Made by a program: the position numbers and the translations under genes | Assembly: GCF_007997215.1 (NCBI RefSeq) | Contig: NZ_VORW01000006.1 | Location: 1-64,000, forward strand | Direction of reading: 5' to 3' | DNA from: Algoriphagus aquimarinus | GTDB lineage: Bacteria; Bacteroidota; Bacteroidia; Cytophagales; Cyclobacteriaceae | DNA length: 64,000 nt | Part shown: positions 43,129 through 52,328 of the stretch, one piece after another | Layout of the letters: each line of letters starts with the position of its first letter | How positions within the stretch are numbered: position 1 is the stretch's first letter | Notes under the pieces: model-generated | Database searches by the model: none | Told to the model about the DNA's origin: nothing | Seen by the model: the letters and a program-made list of their open reading frames with translations, nothing else

Positions 43129-43329
43129 CTAGAACTGTCCTTGTAGGAGAAATTCGTGTTGTTTGAATCCGTGGGTATAGTCAATAGCTTGCCGATAGGC
43201 TCGATCAAGGTTTTTACCTCGACTTTTCATTTCTATTAAAATCGTCTATTTCCAAAGCAGATCAATGTAGCCGTCTCTCGCATCCAACTTTTTTACGCGA
43301 TGTTCGAAAGTTGAAACCCCGTTTGCGGC
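43129..43329 (-). pseudogene. MmeI-like type IIL restriction-modification remnant
   Basis: A minus-strand frame from 43329 down to 43131 reads VSTFEHRVKKLDARDGYIDLLWK, then an in-frame TAG (43246-43248), then TILIEMKSRGKNLDRAYRQA and IDYTHGFKQH. This is the nuclease core (D...DGYIDLLW...EMKSRGK) found at the N-terminus of MmeI-type fused restriction-modification enzymes. Both ends are missing and the core has a stop codon, so it is a relic. Confidence 0.82.
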
Positions 43330-43365
43330 TTATACCAGACACATTAAAAAAACTCTACTAAAAAT

Positions 43366-43402
43366 GGCTGATACATCCGCTCCCTCATTGGATGTATCAG
43401 CC
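43366..43402. repeat. 13-bp perfect inverted repeat
   Basis: GGCTGATACATCC (43366-43378) and GGATGTATCAGCC (43390-43402) pair around an 11-nt loop. It lies next to the MmeI-like relic and is not followed by a T run. A short frame that starts inside it (43364-43546) is not considered a gene. Confidence 0.8.
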
Positions 43403-43542
43403 CATTCCTTAGAAAAATTTAAAGCTCTATCTTTTATTTCGTTCCAGCTTAGTGCGATTGTTTTATGGGTCGATGGTTGTGGTGAGGAGAGGGTGGTTGC
43501 TAGCGATATTCACCCTAGTAAGATAAAAAGGTCAATTTCAAA

Positions 43543-43635
43543 TTGATAAGGATAGGAAGGTGTAGATACATCCGACTAATGCACGGATCTACACCTAGTT
43601 ACCTCAACGCTTAGACTACTCTCAGTGGGGGTTGA
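43543..43635. repeat. partial copy of the dispersed repeat
   Basis: AATTGATAAGGATAGGAAGG, GTGTAGATACATCC and CTCAACGCTTAGACTACTCT match, in order, the partial unit at 39535-39600. It contains the 9-bp inverted pair GGTGTAGAT and ATCTACACC. Confidence 0.75.
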
Positions 43636-43915
43636 AAATTCCCTACTTTCGTTTTCGGGAATATTCCATTTTGATACAATTTGAAAAGGTAATTCAGTTC
43701 TATATAGCTCTAATTCCTTGGCATAATTCGCTTCTCTTTCAGTTCTCTCGAAAGTAAATAACATTCTTCCAAGATGGTTATAAAGAAACTCAGCAATTAT
43801 ACTTTGTCTTTGATTAAATTTGTTTTTTTTGTTTTCAGTTCAGCAAAAACTGGCCTTTGAATATCAATGTTTAGTAGTTCGTATTTACTGAACTGTTTAT
43901 TCGTTACGAATACTT
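43636..43915 (-). pseudogene. frameshifted remnant with a possible ELK nuclease core
   Basis: One minus-strand frame reads TNKQFSKYELLNIDIQRPVF and AELKTKK. It then shifts within an A-rich tract near 43815 and resumes in another frame as QRQSIIAEFLYNHLGRMLFT and onward to WNIPENESREF, where the repeat begins. A D-x(n)-ELK pattern in the first part resembles a PD-(D/E)XK core, but this is weak. The parent family is not recognised. It overlaps the 3' end of the PIN gene. Confidence 0.5.
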
Positions 43916-45057
43916 GAGTACTTTATTAATAAATGATTTCTCATTTTCTTTAAATTAGCGATTCTATTTCGAATTTCATCCGCTGCTTCTATTTGCTCAG
44001 ACAAAGAATACCCCAAATTATGCGCATGTTCCTGCATATCAGGGAATTTTTCAGAATTTGAATACATATCATCCTGATACTTATTCATTTCCTCTAAATA
44101 CTTTTCTTTTTCTTCAAGTGACTTCTGCTGTTCACGAATTTCTCTTTGAAAACGTGAGATTTTGTGCTTTAAGTAATTTCTTTCTTTTAAATTTTCTAAA
44201 TCAGAATTTTTCAATTCAACAATTTCCTTTACAGCTTCCTGACTTACATTTTCCTGTAAAAATTCTTGTCCGTAAGAAAGAAATCTTTCTGATGAATACA
44301 TATGAAAATCCACATTTGACTTTTCCTTGATTTCAGAAATTAGCTCTTGTCTTGGCCCCATATTTCTCCCATCTTTGATTTTCCACCACCAATCTTTTTT
44401 TCTTTCATCAGTAACCAATAAAACGGGCTTGTTTTTTTCCTTTGCCAGTTCGATAATTTGAGACCAGAGTACTAAATCTCCATATTTTCGATTTCCTTCC
44501 TTGTCTTTTTCATCCTCGTAACCGGGAGGAATTTTATTTTTAAATCTCTCTTCTCCATCTTTAAATATTGCATTTAACTTTTCATCGTCATAGAATGCAG
44601 TAATTTTTGTTTCGAACAAAATACAAATCTGATCGAAAATTGGGTCAGATTTTAGATAGTCATTATACTTAATTCGAGTAGTTTCTAGTTCCATAGAAAC
44701 TTCTTCAACTACCTTGTTTAAATTTTCTTGAGTTGCGGAAAGTAAGAAAGGAGGTTTGTTTGCACTTTGTAAATCAGTTTGTATTTGATTTATTTTAATT
44801 ATATAATCTTTGTAAACTTGTTCTTGTTCAGAAATAGTTTCATATCTATTACGGTTGAATTCCAATGCAACTTGGTAGGGGAGATAAACTTTGTCTTTTA
44901 ATTTTTCGATTAGTTGGAGAATGATTGACCTCGTCGAATCAGAATATCGATAAAGGTTGAGAAGCACATTTGTATCAAAACAAATTATTCCATTCTCCCA
45001 TATATTCTTTATTTCCTCTTCTGTTTTTCTGCGGTATCCAATAAATTCATTTTTCAT
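43897..45057 (-). CDS. PIN-like domain protein (PIN_8/DUF4935 type)
   Basis: This 386-aa protein has an N-terminal PIN-like ribonuclease domain. The first acidic residue is Asp28 in ICFDTNVLLNLYRYS, with Glu in PYQVALEFNRNRYE, Asp in KYGDLVLWSQIIE and Asp in VLLVTDERKKDWWW, which together complete a metal-binding acidic cluster at about residue 220. The C-terminal third (about residues 285-380) is a long coiled coil rich in Glu, Lys and Asn. PIN_8-type proteins occur in accessory regions and are suspected effectors of defence or toxin systems; no antitoxin-like partner lies next to it. The gene is AT-rich compared with its neighbours. Confidence 0.85.
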   Translation of the reverse strand: MKNEFIGYRRKTEEEIKNIWENGIICFDTNVLLNLYRYSDSTRSIILQLIEKLKDKVYLPYQVALEFNRNRYETISEQEQVYKDYIIKINQIQTDLQSANKPPFLLSATQENLNKVVEEVSMELETTRIKYNDYLKSDPIFDQICILFETKITAFYDDEKLNAIFKDGEERFKNKIPPGYEDEKDKEGNRKYGDLVLWSQIIELAKEKNKPVLLVTDERKKDWWWKIKDGRNMGPRQELISEIKEKSNVDFHMYSSERFLSYGQEFLQENVSQEAVKEIVELKNSDLENLKERNYLKHKISRFQREIREQQKSLEEKEKYLEEMNKYQDDMYSNSEKFPDMQEHAHNLGYSLSEQIEAADEIRNRIANLKKMRNHLLIKYSSIRNE

Positions 45058-45185
45058 ATTCGCTAGATTTTAATAGGAATGTTTTTTTTAAATAGTACCT
45101 AACTCGTTTATTGCTTTACCTTTTGTATCTATACTTGCCCGATTTGGTCAAGTATATACACCTTTGGTAACTTTTATTTTTAATC

Positions 45186-45229
45186 TTACACCAGATTTCT
45201 CCCCTCCTTCGTCGTTCGCAATGACGATA
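45186..45229. repeat. REP-like element at the 3' end of the porU2 gene
   Basis: Read on the minus strand, the sequence CGTCATTGCGAACGACGAAG followed by GAGGGGAGAAATCT is the widespread Bacteroidota/Proteobacteria-type repeat word. It directly follows the PorU2 stop codon and could act as a transcript 3' structure. Confidence 0.65.
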
Positions 45230-48200
45230 TCACCTCAACAAATACATCTTCCCATATCCCTTTTTAAATGCCTTGTCTCCGGCGGTAGGTCTATGCTCCA
45301 TGAACTGGCCGTTTTTGCGGACTAGGACGCGGTAGATATACACGCCATTGGCGAGTTGGTCGCCAAATTCATCCTTGCCGTCCCAAGCGTATTCCGTCAG
45401 GTTGTTTCCTATTCGGATAGGACCCAATTCGTTCTGCAAAATCTCCCGGACGACTTTTCCCGTCACAGTCATGATCTGAATCTTGATTTCATCTGGCACT
45501 TCCATTCCCGTCACCGTAAAGACAAAGCGTACACTCGTACTGAATGGATTTGGGTAAGGATAAAAATTCGTGATCTGGGATTCGTTGATGACTTCAAAAG
45601 TAATCTCATATGGCTCTGAAGAATCCTCATTGACGACGCGAAGGGTATAAATCCCATCTTCCAACGGTCCAGGAATGAGTGAAACCTTGAAGTCCTCATC
45701 TTCTGAAGCTGGTGTCCAAGTCAAGTTTGGATTGGAGAAACTTACCCGCTTGAAGTTACAGGCTTCACAGTTCTGCTTCAGATACAAATCCAGCCCAACT
45801 GTGTCTTTTTTGTACAATAAGGTTTGGTCATTTTTCAGAAGAGCCGTGATCAACACATTTGGCGAGACGATATCCCCATCCATGATGTAGATTCCATCAA
45901 AGTTCACATCCAGCAGTGCCGTAGAATTATCTCCCTCGACGATGAAATAGGAACCCATATCCACCTGATTGTTGCGGAAAGTCTGCTCTCGCTGTATTCT
46001 AGGATTGGCAAAAATCTCCAATCTATTCTCACCGGATTTGCCGATGGAATTAAACTCTATCGTAAAGTCAAATGCCTCCCCGGCTTTCAGCGCAGGAAAT
46101 TTTTTGGAAAAATTCTCTACTTTCTTACTTGTCAGATTGGTCATTTTCCAGTCCACCTGAATAGAATCCAGGAAGTTGTATTTGGAAATATTCTTGAATT
46201 GTAGTTCCAGAAGTCCCGTTTCTCCCTCACGAAGGTTGACTTGATCTTTAGCAGATTTCAGGATCAAAACTCCCTCAGGCACTCCCGTATAATTCACCTG
46301 CCACTTGTCCAACTGAGCCGGAGCCGTGGACTCGGGATCATTCATGCTGTAGCGTAATTTCAGATAAGGATAAGTTTCTGTGCTGATAAATGACAGGTCC
46401 ATTTCCATATCATAGGTGTTTCCAATCAAAAGATCCTCTTCGCCATTTTCCTTCACTCCGATGATATCAAAGTAGGTTTTCTCCTCCTCATTGATCCAGT
46501 TTCTGGAATTCACATTTTGGAAGAAACGCTCCCACGAGGAAGCTGGACCTACTCGCGGTGTTAAGACAAGACCCGAAGTCAGGTAACCCGCCAGTTCAGT
46601 ATCGAATGAAAGCGTCTGCTGAGACGCGGGTACTTCCAGATTCTTATTTCCTACGATCTCAATCGCTTCTCCCGGTGACATGCCTTTTCTTCCGTAAAGA
46701 ATATAGGGATCGCCACTTTTCAATGCTCTAAGAGTAGCTTCACTTGCTCCAAATTCCTTCAACTTCTCTATTGCTATATCAGGCCAAGCTTCGAAAGTCA
46801 CATTTCCCACAGAGAAAATAACCACGTAATCACCCGTTTTCACATTGTTCACATAATCCTCAAGCATCCTTTGTCCAGGCGTGGTGATCCAAGAATTTTG
46901 AATACTTTGAATCATCTGTGGTACCCGACCACAAGCCCGGGAATCCAGAATATCGAAGCCCGGAACAGGAATCGCCAAGTACGGCATCAGGCTCTTTTGC
47001 TCAAAAGCCACCAATCCCAGCGAGCCATTTGGACACAAGCGGCTGTTGGCATTGTTTACGTTATCGATGATTTGAGGAATCTGATCTAGGTAAAACTGGG
47101 TGTTTCTAAAAGACAAGGTATCTACTCCCGCACCCACGGTAAAGACTTCGATTTTCTCCTGTATATCCAGGTATTTCCATCGCCTGTCCGAATCAGAGAT
47201 TTCCAAATTCGTCAGTTGATCCTCATCGAGTTGATAGGTAGTTCGCTGCGTCCATCCTTCCGGTCCGGCAGGAATGTAGGAGAAACTGGAATTAGTCCAG
47301 GCATCTGTCTCACCAGGTTTGGCTTCTTGGAATTTTGATCTCCAATAGAACGTAGTGCTATCCGAAAAAGCAGTCAAAGGCAATGGCATCTCTGCCAATC
47401 CCCGAGTAGTGATACGAACCTCTTTACGGTAAGCAGAATTGAACCCTGCAGCTGTATCTACTTGGATGATTACCGTTCTATCTACAGTGCTTTTGCCCGG
47501 TACCTGCGCGATCAGTTTTGTACTGCTTTCATTGACAATTCCATAATTGAGCGGATAGAGATTGAGCGTGCCACTCAGCGGAATAAACTTGGTGAAGGTG
47601 ACCGTATTGTTCACAAAAGTCATCTCCTCCACGTCCTTGTTGGAGTTCACCTCTATAGTAAAGGTGTTATCTCCGGCAGAATTTCTACCTGTATTCGGGA
47701 TATTGAAAAAGAGAGAATCAATTCTGGCGATGTATGGAATCTTCACTGGGGAAAAAGACTCAGTTGTACCATCAGGAAGTTTTCTGGTTACTTTGAATTC
47801 TATGGAGTCGGTATTCACCCTTCCTATATTTCTCAGCACAAAACTCAGTTTCAAGCTGTCCGAAAGTACCGAGACTGGAATCTCATCAAAACTATCCACT
47901 GAGACTTCCTCCACATTGATAGTATAGTCAGCCTTGTCCGCAGGGAAAATTCGCAAACCTGGATCACCATAATTGATCATCTGCTCCATATGAGAATATG
48001 CCAGAGGAGCCTGACCAAAAACTTCAACATATTCCTCCTCAGCTTCTCGCTTCACTTCTCCAAGTGTTCGATAAATGAGCGAGCTGTCGGCAAACGCCTT
48101 TTTGTAAAATAAATCAGAATATCTACGGAGATAAACATCTACTCCAATGGAAGAATTGGCTATCACTGAGATAGCGCCTTTATCCGGTGTAATTACCCAA

Positions 48201-50251
48201 TCTTCCCCTTGGGTATAACTATTACCATAGGCACTTCCATAATCGCAGCCATTAAACAACATGACGGGATACTTTCCTTTATTCTGATAATTCAAAGTAG
48301 GATCAGACGCAAATCCAATCTCTATATCAATCACAGTAGGAGCTCCATGTCCAAAAAACGTGAGCATCGACCTTCCTTCATTCAGATCTCCCGTGATGTC
48401 GATCACTTCTATAGTAGAATTTGACCTCTTGCGGTAAGTGGTCACTTTTCCTCCCAAATAAGGCCCTTCTGCAATAGTTTTGAAGCCATTGAGGAAATTA
48501 TAGAATCGCTCCAATTCAAATTCAGATTCACCGCCAGAGAGGTGAATCAACTCTTTTTGCCATGGCTGGGAAATCCCAACCGCATCTTTTTCTATAGCCT
48601 TGCTGAGGTAATCTGCTAACTGCTGGGCATTTCTAGCTGGAATTCTTCCCACAGCTAGGGCAGGAGCAAAGGGCTTGGAAGGATCAAGACCGAGCGTATA
48701 TACGTTGTCTGAAAATGGAAAACCTCCAGCAGGAATCAAGTCTTGGAAGCTAAATGCTGCAGGATTATTTCTGTAGTAATAAGTCACTCCGCCAGCACGA
48801 CCAGTGGAATAAATTGCCAATGACCTGCCCGCAAACAACATATGGGTTGGTTTGTGAACCGGGTAATAGGCTCTCAAAAACTCATAAATCGCTACCGGAG
48901 AATATTCTCCATAGGCAAACTGATTATACAGATCCTCCACTTTTACCGTCAGCGTGTCAAATCCCCCACCTGCAGGCGAAGCTCTGTGATCGGCGTAGGC
49001 TTTCAGTGGATTGTCGAATTGCGTTGTTGCCTGCTCCAGTACCTTATGTCCTACCAAAATATAGTTGGCAGCTTGAGCTAGGTAGTTTCTAAATTTTACC
49101 GACTCCAGCTCTGAAACCGACACGATGTTTTCCTGATTTTGTACCCAAACTTTACTGGAATCATTAGCCACTGCAGATCGGAAGGCTAGCGTTTGTGCAC
49201 TGGAAGTAAGCTGTACTTTCTCTGGATTGCTAGGATCTGAAATCTCCAAAGCAGCATAGGTGCCCGAAAGCTGGGAAAGTTGAATGCGTTGATTTCCAGC
49301 AGGTGAAATGAAAAGTTTCGAGGTGAAATCCCCAGCGCTTACATTATTCTGAAAAGTGATTTTGGTGAAAGCTACAGATACATTGTCAGTGGACTCTGAT
49401 CCTGCTGCTTCGAAAGAAATTACTATGCTACCATCTGAGTTGAAATCAGACATTGACAGATTGATCGATTGCTGAGGATAATTGAATCCTGCGAAATTAA
49501 TTGTAGTAAGCAGTCTTTGATTGGTCGCCGTTGGGCCTGCGTAGATTCTCGTAGTATGGGCATTTTCTGATCTGCCCACCAAACCAAACTCCAGTTTAGC
49601 CAGTCCGGAATTCGCCATTGCTCCTAACTTATCTAGGGTAATACGGCGAGTATTGCCCTTGCTGATCACAGCCGACATCCAGCCTTGTCCCAGATCAAAC
49701 TTAGACAATCTAAAACCCAGCGTATACCCAACACCCAGTGAATATTGCTCTCCCAGAGCCAGCAACTTTTCAGAAGCATAGCGACTAGCTAGCGGCAAAG
49801 CTACTTCAGGCGCAGTTCGCAGATTCATTCGCTTTCCGCTTTGACCGTTGGTGATAGTCAGGAAAAAAGCGGTGGTGTCAGAGCTCGTGTTAAAGTAAGG
49901 ATTTGGTATCTGCTCAAAATCCGTGTAAAGCAATTTGTCGAGCGTTCCGTCATTTCTCATTCCGAAGAAATCTATGTAATCGCCCGTGTCAAACTTCCCG
50001 TCATTTTCTCCTTCTATGTGAATCGCAACTTCTTTTCCCCGGTGATAAAGTCTGATGTTCCTTGGATCAAGGTTGCTCAGATTGATGCCTGAGTTGCTTA
50101 GTGTAGTTGCTGATATGCGGTGAATGCCATCCGTAGCCGTTGGTATTTTGTAGTAGGTTTGGTCGTAATTGTACCAAACTGCTTGTTGGGCTAGTGATAC
50201 GTTGGCAAGCATGAGGAATGCCAGAAAAACGAAGAGTAGTCTTTTTATCAT
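45230..50251 (-). CDS. porU2: type IX secretion sortase PorU2-like C25 peptidase
   Basis: This very large (1673 aa) cell-surface protein has signal peptide MIKRLLFVFLAFLMLANVSLA. The gingipain-like C25 peptidase domain lies at about residues 420-770. The catalytic His is near residue 634 in MLTFFGHGAPTV and the nucleophile Cys near 668 in MLFNGCDYGSAYG. Beta-rich CARDB/Ig-like repeats follow (about 790-1500), then a FlgD-like C-terminal module (YPYPNPFSTSVRFVFTVTG, GVYIYRVLVRKNG). PorU cleaves the C-terminal signal of type IX cargo and attaches it to the surface. The extra length and the pairing with a PorV-like gene match the group called PorU2. It overlaps the PorV2 gene by 4 bp. Confidence 0.88.
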   Translation of the reverse strand: MIKRLLFVFLAFLMLANVSLAQQAVWYNYDQTYYKIPTATDGIHRISATTLSNSGINLSNLDPRNIRLYHRGKEVAIHIEGENDGKFDTGDYIDFFGMRNDGTLDKLLYTDFEQIPNPYFNTSSDTTAFFLTITNGQSGKRMNLRTAPEVALPLASRYASEKLLALGEQYSLGVGYTLGFRLSKFDLGQGWMSAVISKGNTRRITLDKLGAMANSGLAKLEFGLVGRSENAHTTRIYAGPTATNQRLLTTINFAGFNYPQQSINLSMSDFNSDGSIVISFEAAGSESTDNVSVAFTKITFQNNVSAGDFTSKLFISPAGNQRIQLSQLSGTYAALEISDPSNPEKVQLTSSAQTLAFRSAVANDSSKVWVQNQENIVSVSELESVKFRNYLAQAANYILVGHKVLEQATTQFDNPLKAYADHRASPAGGGFDTLTVKVEDLYNQFAYGEYSPVAIYEFLRAYYPVHKPTHMLFAGRSLAIYSTGRAGGVTYYYRNNPAAFSFQDLIPAGGFPFSDNVYTLGLDPSKPFAPALAVGRIPARNAQQLADYLSKAIEKDAVGISQPWQKELIHLSGGESEFELERFYNFLNGFKTIAEGPYLGGKVTTYRKRSNSTIEVIDITGDLNEGRSMLTFFGHGAPTVIDIEIGFASDPTLNYQNKGKYPVMLFNGCDYGSAYGNSYTQGEDWVITPDKGAISVIANSSIGVDVYLRRYSDLFYKKAFADSSLIYRTLGEVKREAEEEYVEVFGQAPLAYSHMEQMINYGDPGLRIFPADKADYTINVEEVSVDSFDEIPVSVLSDSLKLSFVLRNIGRVNTDSIEFKVTRKLPDGTTESFSPVKIPYIARIDSLFFNIPNTGRNSAGDNTFTIEVNSNKDVEEMTFVNNTVTFTKFIPLSGTLNLYPLNYGIVNESSTKLIAQVPGKSTVDRTVIIQVDTAAGFNSAYRKEVRITTRGLAEMPLPLTAFSDSTTFYWRSKFQEAKPGETDAWTNSSFSYIPAGPEGWTQRTTYQLDEDQLTNLEISDSDRRWKYLDIQEKIEVFTVGAGVDTLSFRNTQFYLDQIPQIIDNVNNANSRLCPNGSLGLVAFEQKSLMPYLAIPVPGFDILDSRACGRVPQMIQSIQNSWITTPGQRMLEDYVNNVKTGDYVVIFSVGNVTFEAWPDIAIEKLKEFGASEATLRALKSGDPYILYGRKGMSPGEAIEIVGNKNLEVPASQQTLSFDTELAGYLTSGLVLTPRVGPASSWERFFQNVNSRNWINEEEKTYFDIIGVKENGEEDLLIGNTYDMEMDLSFISTETYPYLKLRYSMNDPESTAPAQLDKWQVNYTGVPEGVLILKSAKDQVNLREGETGLLELQFKNISKYNFLDSIQVDWKMTNLTSKKVENFSKKFPALKAGEAFDFTIEFNSIGKSGENRLEIFANPRIQREQTFRNNQVDMGSYFIVEGDNSTALLDVNFDGIYIMDGDIVSPNVLITALLKNDQTLLYKKDTVGLDLYLKQNCEACNFKRVSFSNPNLTWTPASEDEDFKVSLIPGPLEDGIYTLRVVNEDSSEPYEITFEVINESQITNFYPYPNPFSTSVRFVFTVTGMEVPDEIKIQIMTVTGKVVREILQNELGPIRIGNNLTEYAWDGKDEFGDQLANGVYIYRVLVRKNGQFMEHRPTAGDKAFKKGYGKMYLLR

Positions 50252-51381
50252 TTGTCTGTCCAGCTTTTAAATTTCCTGAAGTCAGGATCCAATTTTTCCA
50301 AACTTACCTTCACACTAAACACGTGCGAATAGGGAGTTTCAGATACATTCCCAATGTCTGAAAGTGCGTAATCGATCTGAAAACGCTCGCTTATAAAGAC
50401 ACCTATTCCCATACTGGGCTGCATATTCAAACTTTCTTTGCCCTGAAAATCCTTGATGTATTGGAAGTTTCCGATGCCCGCACGAATGAAAGCTATATTC
50501 TGAAAACCTGCCTCCAACCCAAACCTAGGATCGATACTGAGCAGGGGAGTGCTTACTACAGTATTTCTTTCCCCATCAAAAGTCATATCCAGATCCAGTG
50601 TAGTAAGTAAAGTGAACTGCTTTCCGATAGTCCAATTATAAGCAACACTCGATATTGCCCGTGGCAAAGTCAACTCTACTGAATTGACAGGGATTTCATT
50701 ATCTGTCTGTGCATAGATCTCACGAACCAATTCCGCATTATGAGACCAGGCATTGAACGTGGTCGTGATATCACGAACCATCAAGCCTAGTGTCAATTTA
50801 TCTTTCACGTAGATTCCGCCCACATCCAGCCCAAAACCCCAAGCTTGAGCAAACTTCCCTACATTTCTATGGATGACCTTGGCATTCATGCCCACTTTGA
50901 ATTTATCCGAAAGATCTCTCGCGTAGCTTAGCAGCATCGCGTAATCCGCAGCATTGAAGAACTGAATGTTATTATAATTCAATGCTCCATTGGCATCGTA
51001 GAGGAATCTAGTATCTGGGATATCATCTACGCCGAAGCGAATCAGCGAAACGGCCACCTGACTTTGATCTTTGACAGGAGTGGTGAAGCTTAGGTAATCG
51101 TATTGCGCCACGCCAGCAAAATACTCCGAGTGCATCAAACTGAATTCATATTTGTGCTGAACTCCCATCAGTGCAGCAGGATTCCAGTAAGCCGCTGTTA
51201 CATCCCGCACCGCTGAGACCTGAGCTCCGCCCATGCCTAGCGCCCGTGCACCTACTCCTATACTTAGAAATTCATTGGAATACTTGGGCGCCAAATCCTG
51301 CGAAAGCAGCTTAGCATGACCTGTCCAAAGTGACAGTAGTATTAGTAAGAAAAAAAAATGACCCTTGATTCTATATTTCAC
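50248..51381 (-). CDS. porV2: PorV2-like outer-membrane beta-barrel
   Basis: This 377-aa PorV/PorQ-family protein has a signal peptide (about residues 1-27, LILLSLWTGHAKLLSQ). The signature FLSIGVGARALGMGGAQVSA, then AAYWNPAALMG is the FadL-like entry seen in PorV. The C-terminus ends with alternating strand residues (SHVFSVKVSLEKL). PorV carries secreted cargo from the type IX translocon to the PorU sortase. Its gene precedes the PorU2 gene with a 4-bp overlap, so the two are almost certainly made together and function as a pair. Confidence 0.88.
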   Translation of the reverse strand: MKYRIKGHFFFLLILLSLWTGHAKLLSQDLAPKYSNEFLSIGVGARALGMGGAQVSAVRDVTAAYWNPAALMGVQHKYEFSLMHSEYFAGVAQYDYLSFTTPVKDQSQVAVSLIRFGVDDIPDTRFLYDANGALNYNNIQFFNAADYAMLLSYARDLSDKFKVGMNAKVIHRNVGKFAQAWGFGLDVGGIYVKDKLTLGLMVRDITTTFNAWSHNAELVREIYAQTDNEIPVNSVELTLPRAISSVAYNWTIGKQFTLLTTLDLDMTFDGERNTVVSTPLLSIDPRFGLEAGFQNIAFIRAGIGNFQYIKDFQGKESLNMQPSMGIGVFISERFQIDYALSDIGNVSETPYSHVFSVKVSLEKLDPDFRKFKSWTDK

Positions 51382-51905
51382 AATCCAAAATAAACCATTT
51401 TATCAATCCTATTTTAATTCAAGCCTGTTTTAATAGTATGAATATACGTAATGATGCCGTTAGAATTATATCTCTGGATAAGTAGAGTGCTGGAAGATCC
51501 CATACTTTCTGCTAAGCAGGAATACAGTATTTCTGGAATGAGCCAAATCCTATGTTGTCTTTATATTCTGCTATAGGATAAATGAATCTTAGAATTTTAT
51601 ACTAATCAAGCAATTTGCTGTCCGCTTGCGTACATAAATATGTTCACATTTTTAACTTTTTAAAGAAACAGGGAAGAGCTGATTTTTCTGGAATATTTTT
51701 TTTTCTGACCCTCATGGAAAAGACTAAACCTCGATTTAGAGTAATTAAGCTACTTTTTTTCCTTACAATTCTATACCTACTACCTGTTTATTGCAAGGAA
51801 TTAGGTTATACAAGGTAGCTTGGAAAAGATTGGTATCATTTTTCTTTAGATAGGGTAGAAGGGAATAAGAATGTCCCCAACTATTGAAACACAAATCACC
51901 TAACA
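51382..51905. other. divergent intergenic region, no gene seen
   Basis: This stretch of 524 bp is AT-rich and contains the promoters of the PorV2/PorU2 pair (minus strand) and the PadR/PspC pair (plus strand). A 67-codon frame at 51615-51818 lacks any convincing start context or family pattern and is not called. Confidence 0.4.
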
Positions 51906-52235
51906 ATGAATGTCGCCAACACACAGATTCAAATGCGCAAAGGACTCTTAGAGTTTTGCGTGTTACACATCATTTCCCGAGGCGAGGTTTATACTTCAGA
52001 TCTGATCGAAGAGCTTACCCAGGCTCAGATGATCGTGGTGGAAGGCACGCTGTACCCGCTCCTTAATCGTCTGAAGTCTGCCTCATTGGTTGAATATCGC
52101 TGGGTAGAATCTGAATCGGGACCTCCGAGGAAATACTACTCCATCACGGAAGAAGGAAAAGCCTTTCTGGGCACACTTTCCATCACCTGGGATTCACTAG
52201 TCAATTCCACCCTTCTAATCACCTCAAAGAATTGA
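51906..52235 (+). CDS. PadR-family transcriptional regulator
   Basis: This 109-aa protein is a PadR winged helix with the short C-terminal helix of the subfamily-2 type: MRKGLLEFCVLHIISRGEVY, then IEELTQAQMIVVEGTLYPLL, KSASLVEYRWVESESGPPRK (the PPRKYY wing) and YSITEEGKAFL. Dimers repress nearby genes. In Bacteroidota it is regularly encoded just before a large PspC-domain protein, as here (94 bp to the next start), so it probably represses its own operon in response to envelope stress. Confidence 0.92.
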   Translation: MNVANTQIQMRKGLLEFCVLHIISRGEVYTSDLIEELTQAQMIVVEGTLYPLLNRLKSASLVEYRWVESESGPPRKYYSITEEGKAFLGTLSITWDSLVNSTLLITSKN

Positions 52236-52328
52236 TTATGAAATCGAGCATGTTACAGGAAACACACGGAGGGATGATTATCCGAAATGCGAGATTTTAT
52301 ATCACCGCTGAAAGAAAATTATAAACAG

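Noticed and set aside
43364..43546. 60-codon frame near the MmeI-like relic
   Set aside because: It starts inside a 13-bp inverted repeat and ends near a dispersed repeat; no recognisable sequence.
51615..51818. 67-codon frame upstream of the PadR gene
   Set aside because: AT-rich intergenic DNA with no family pattern; the only hydrophobic stretch is near the end and no start context supports it.
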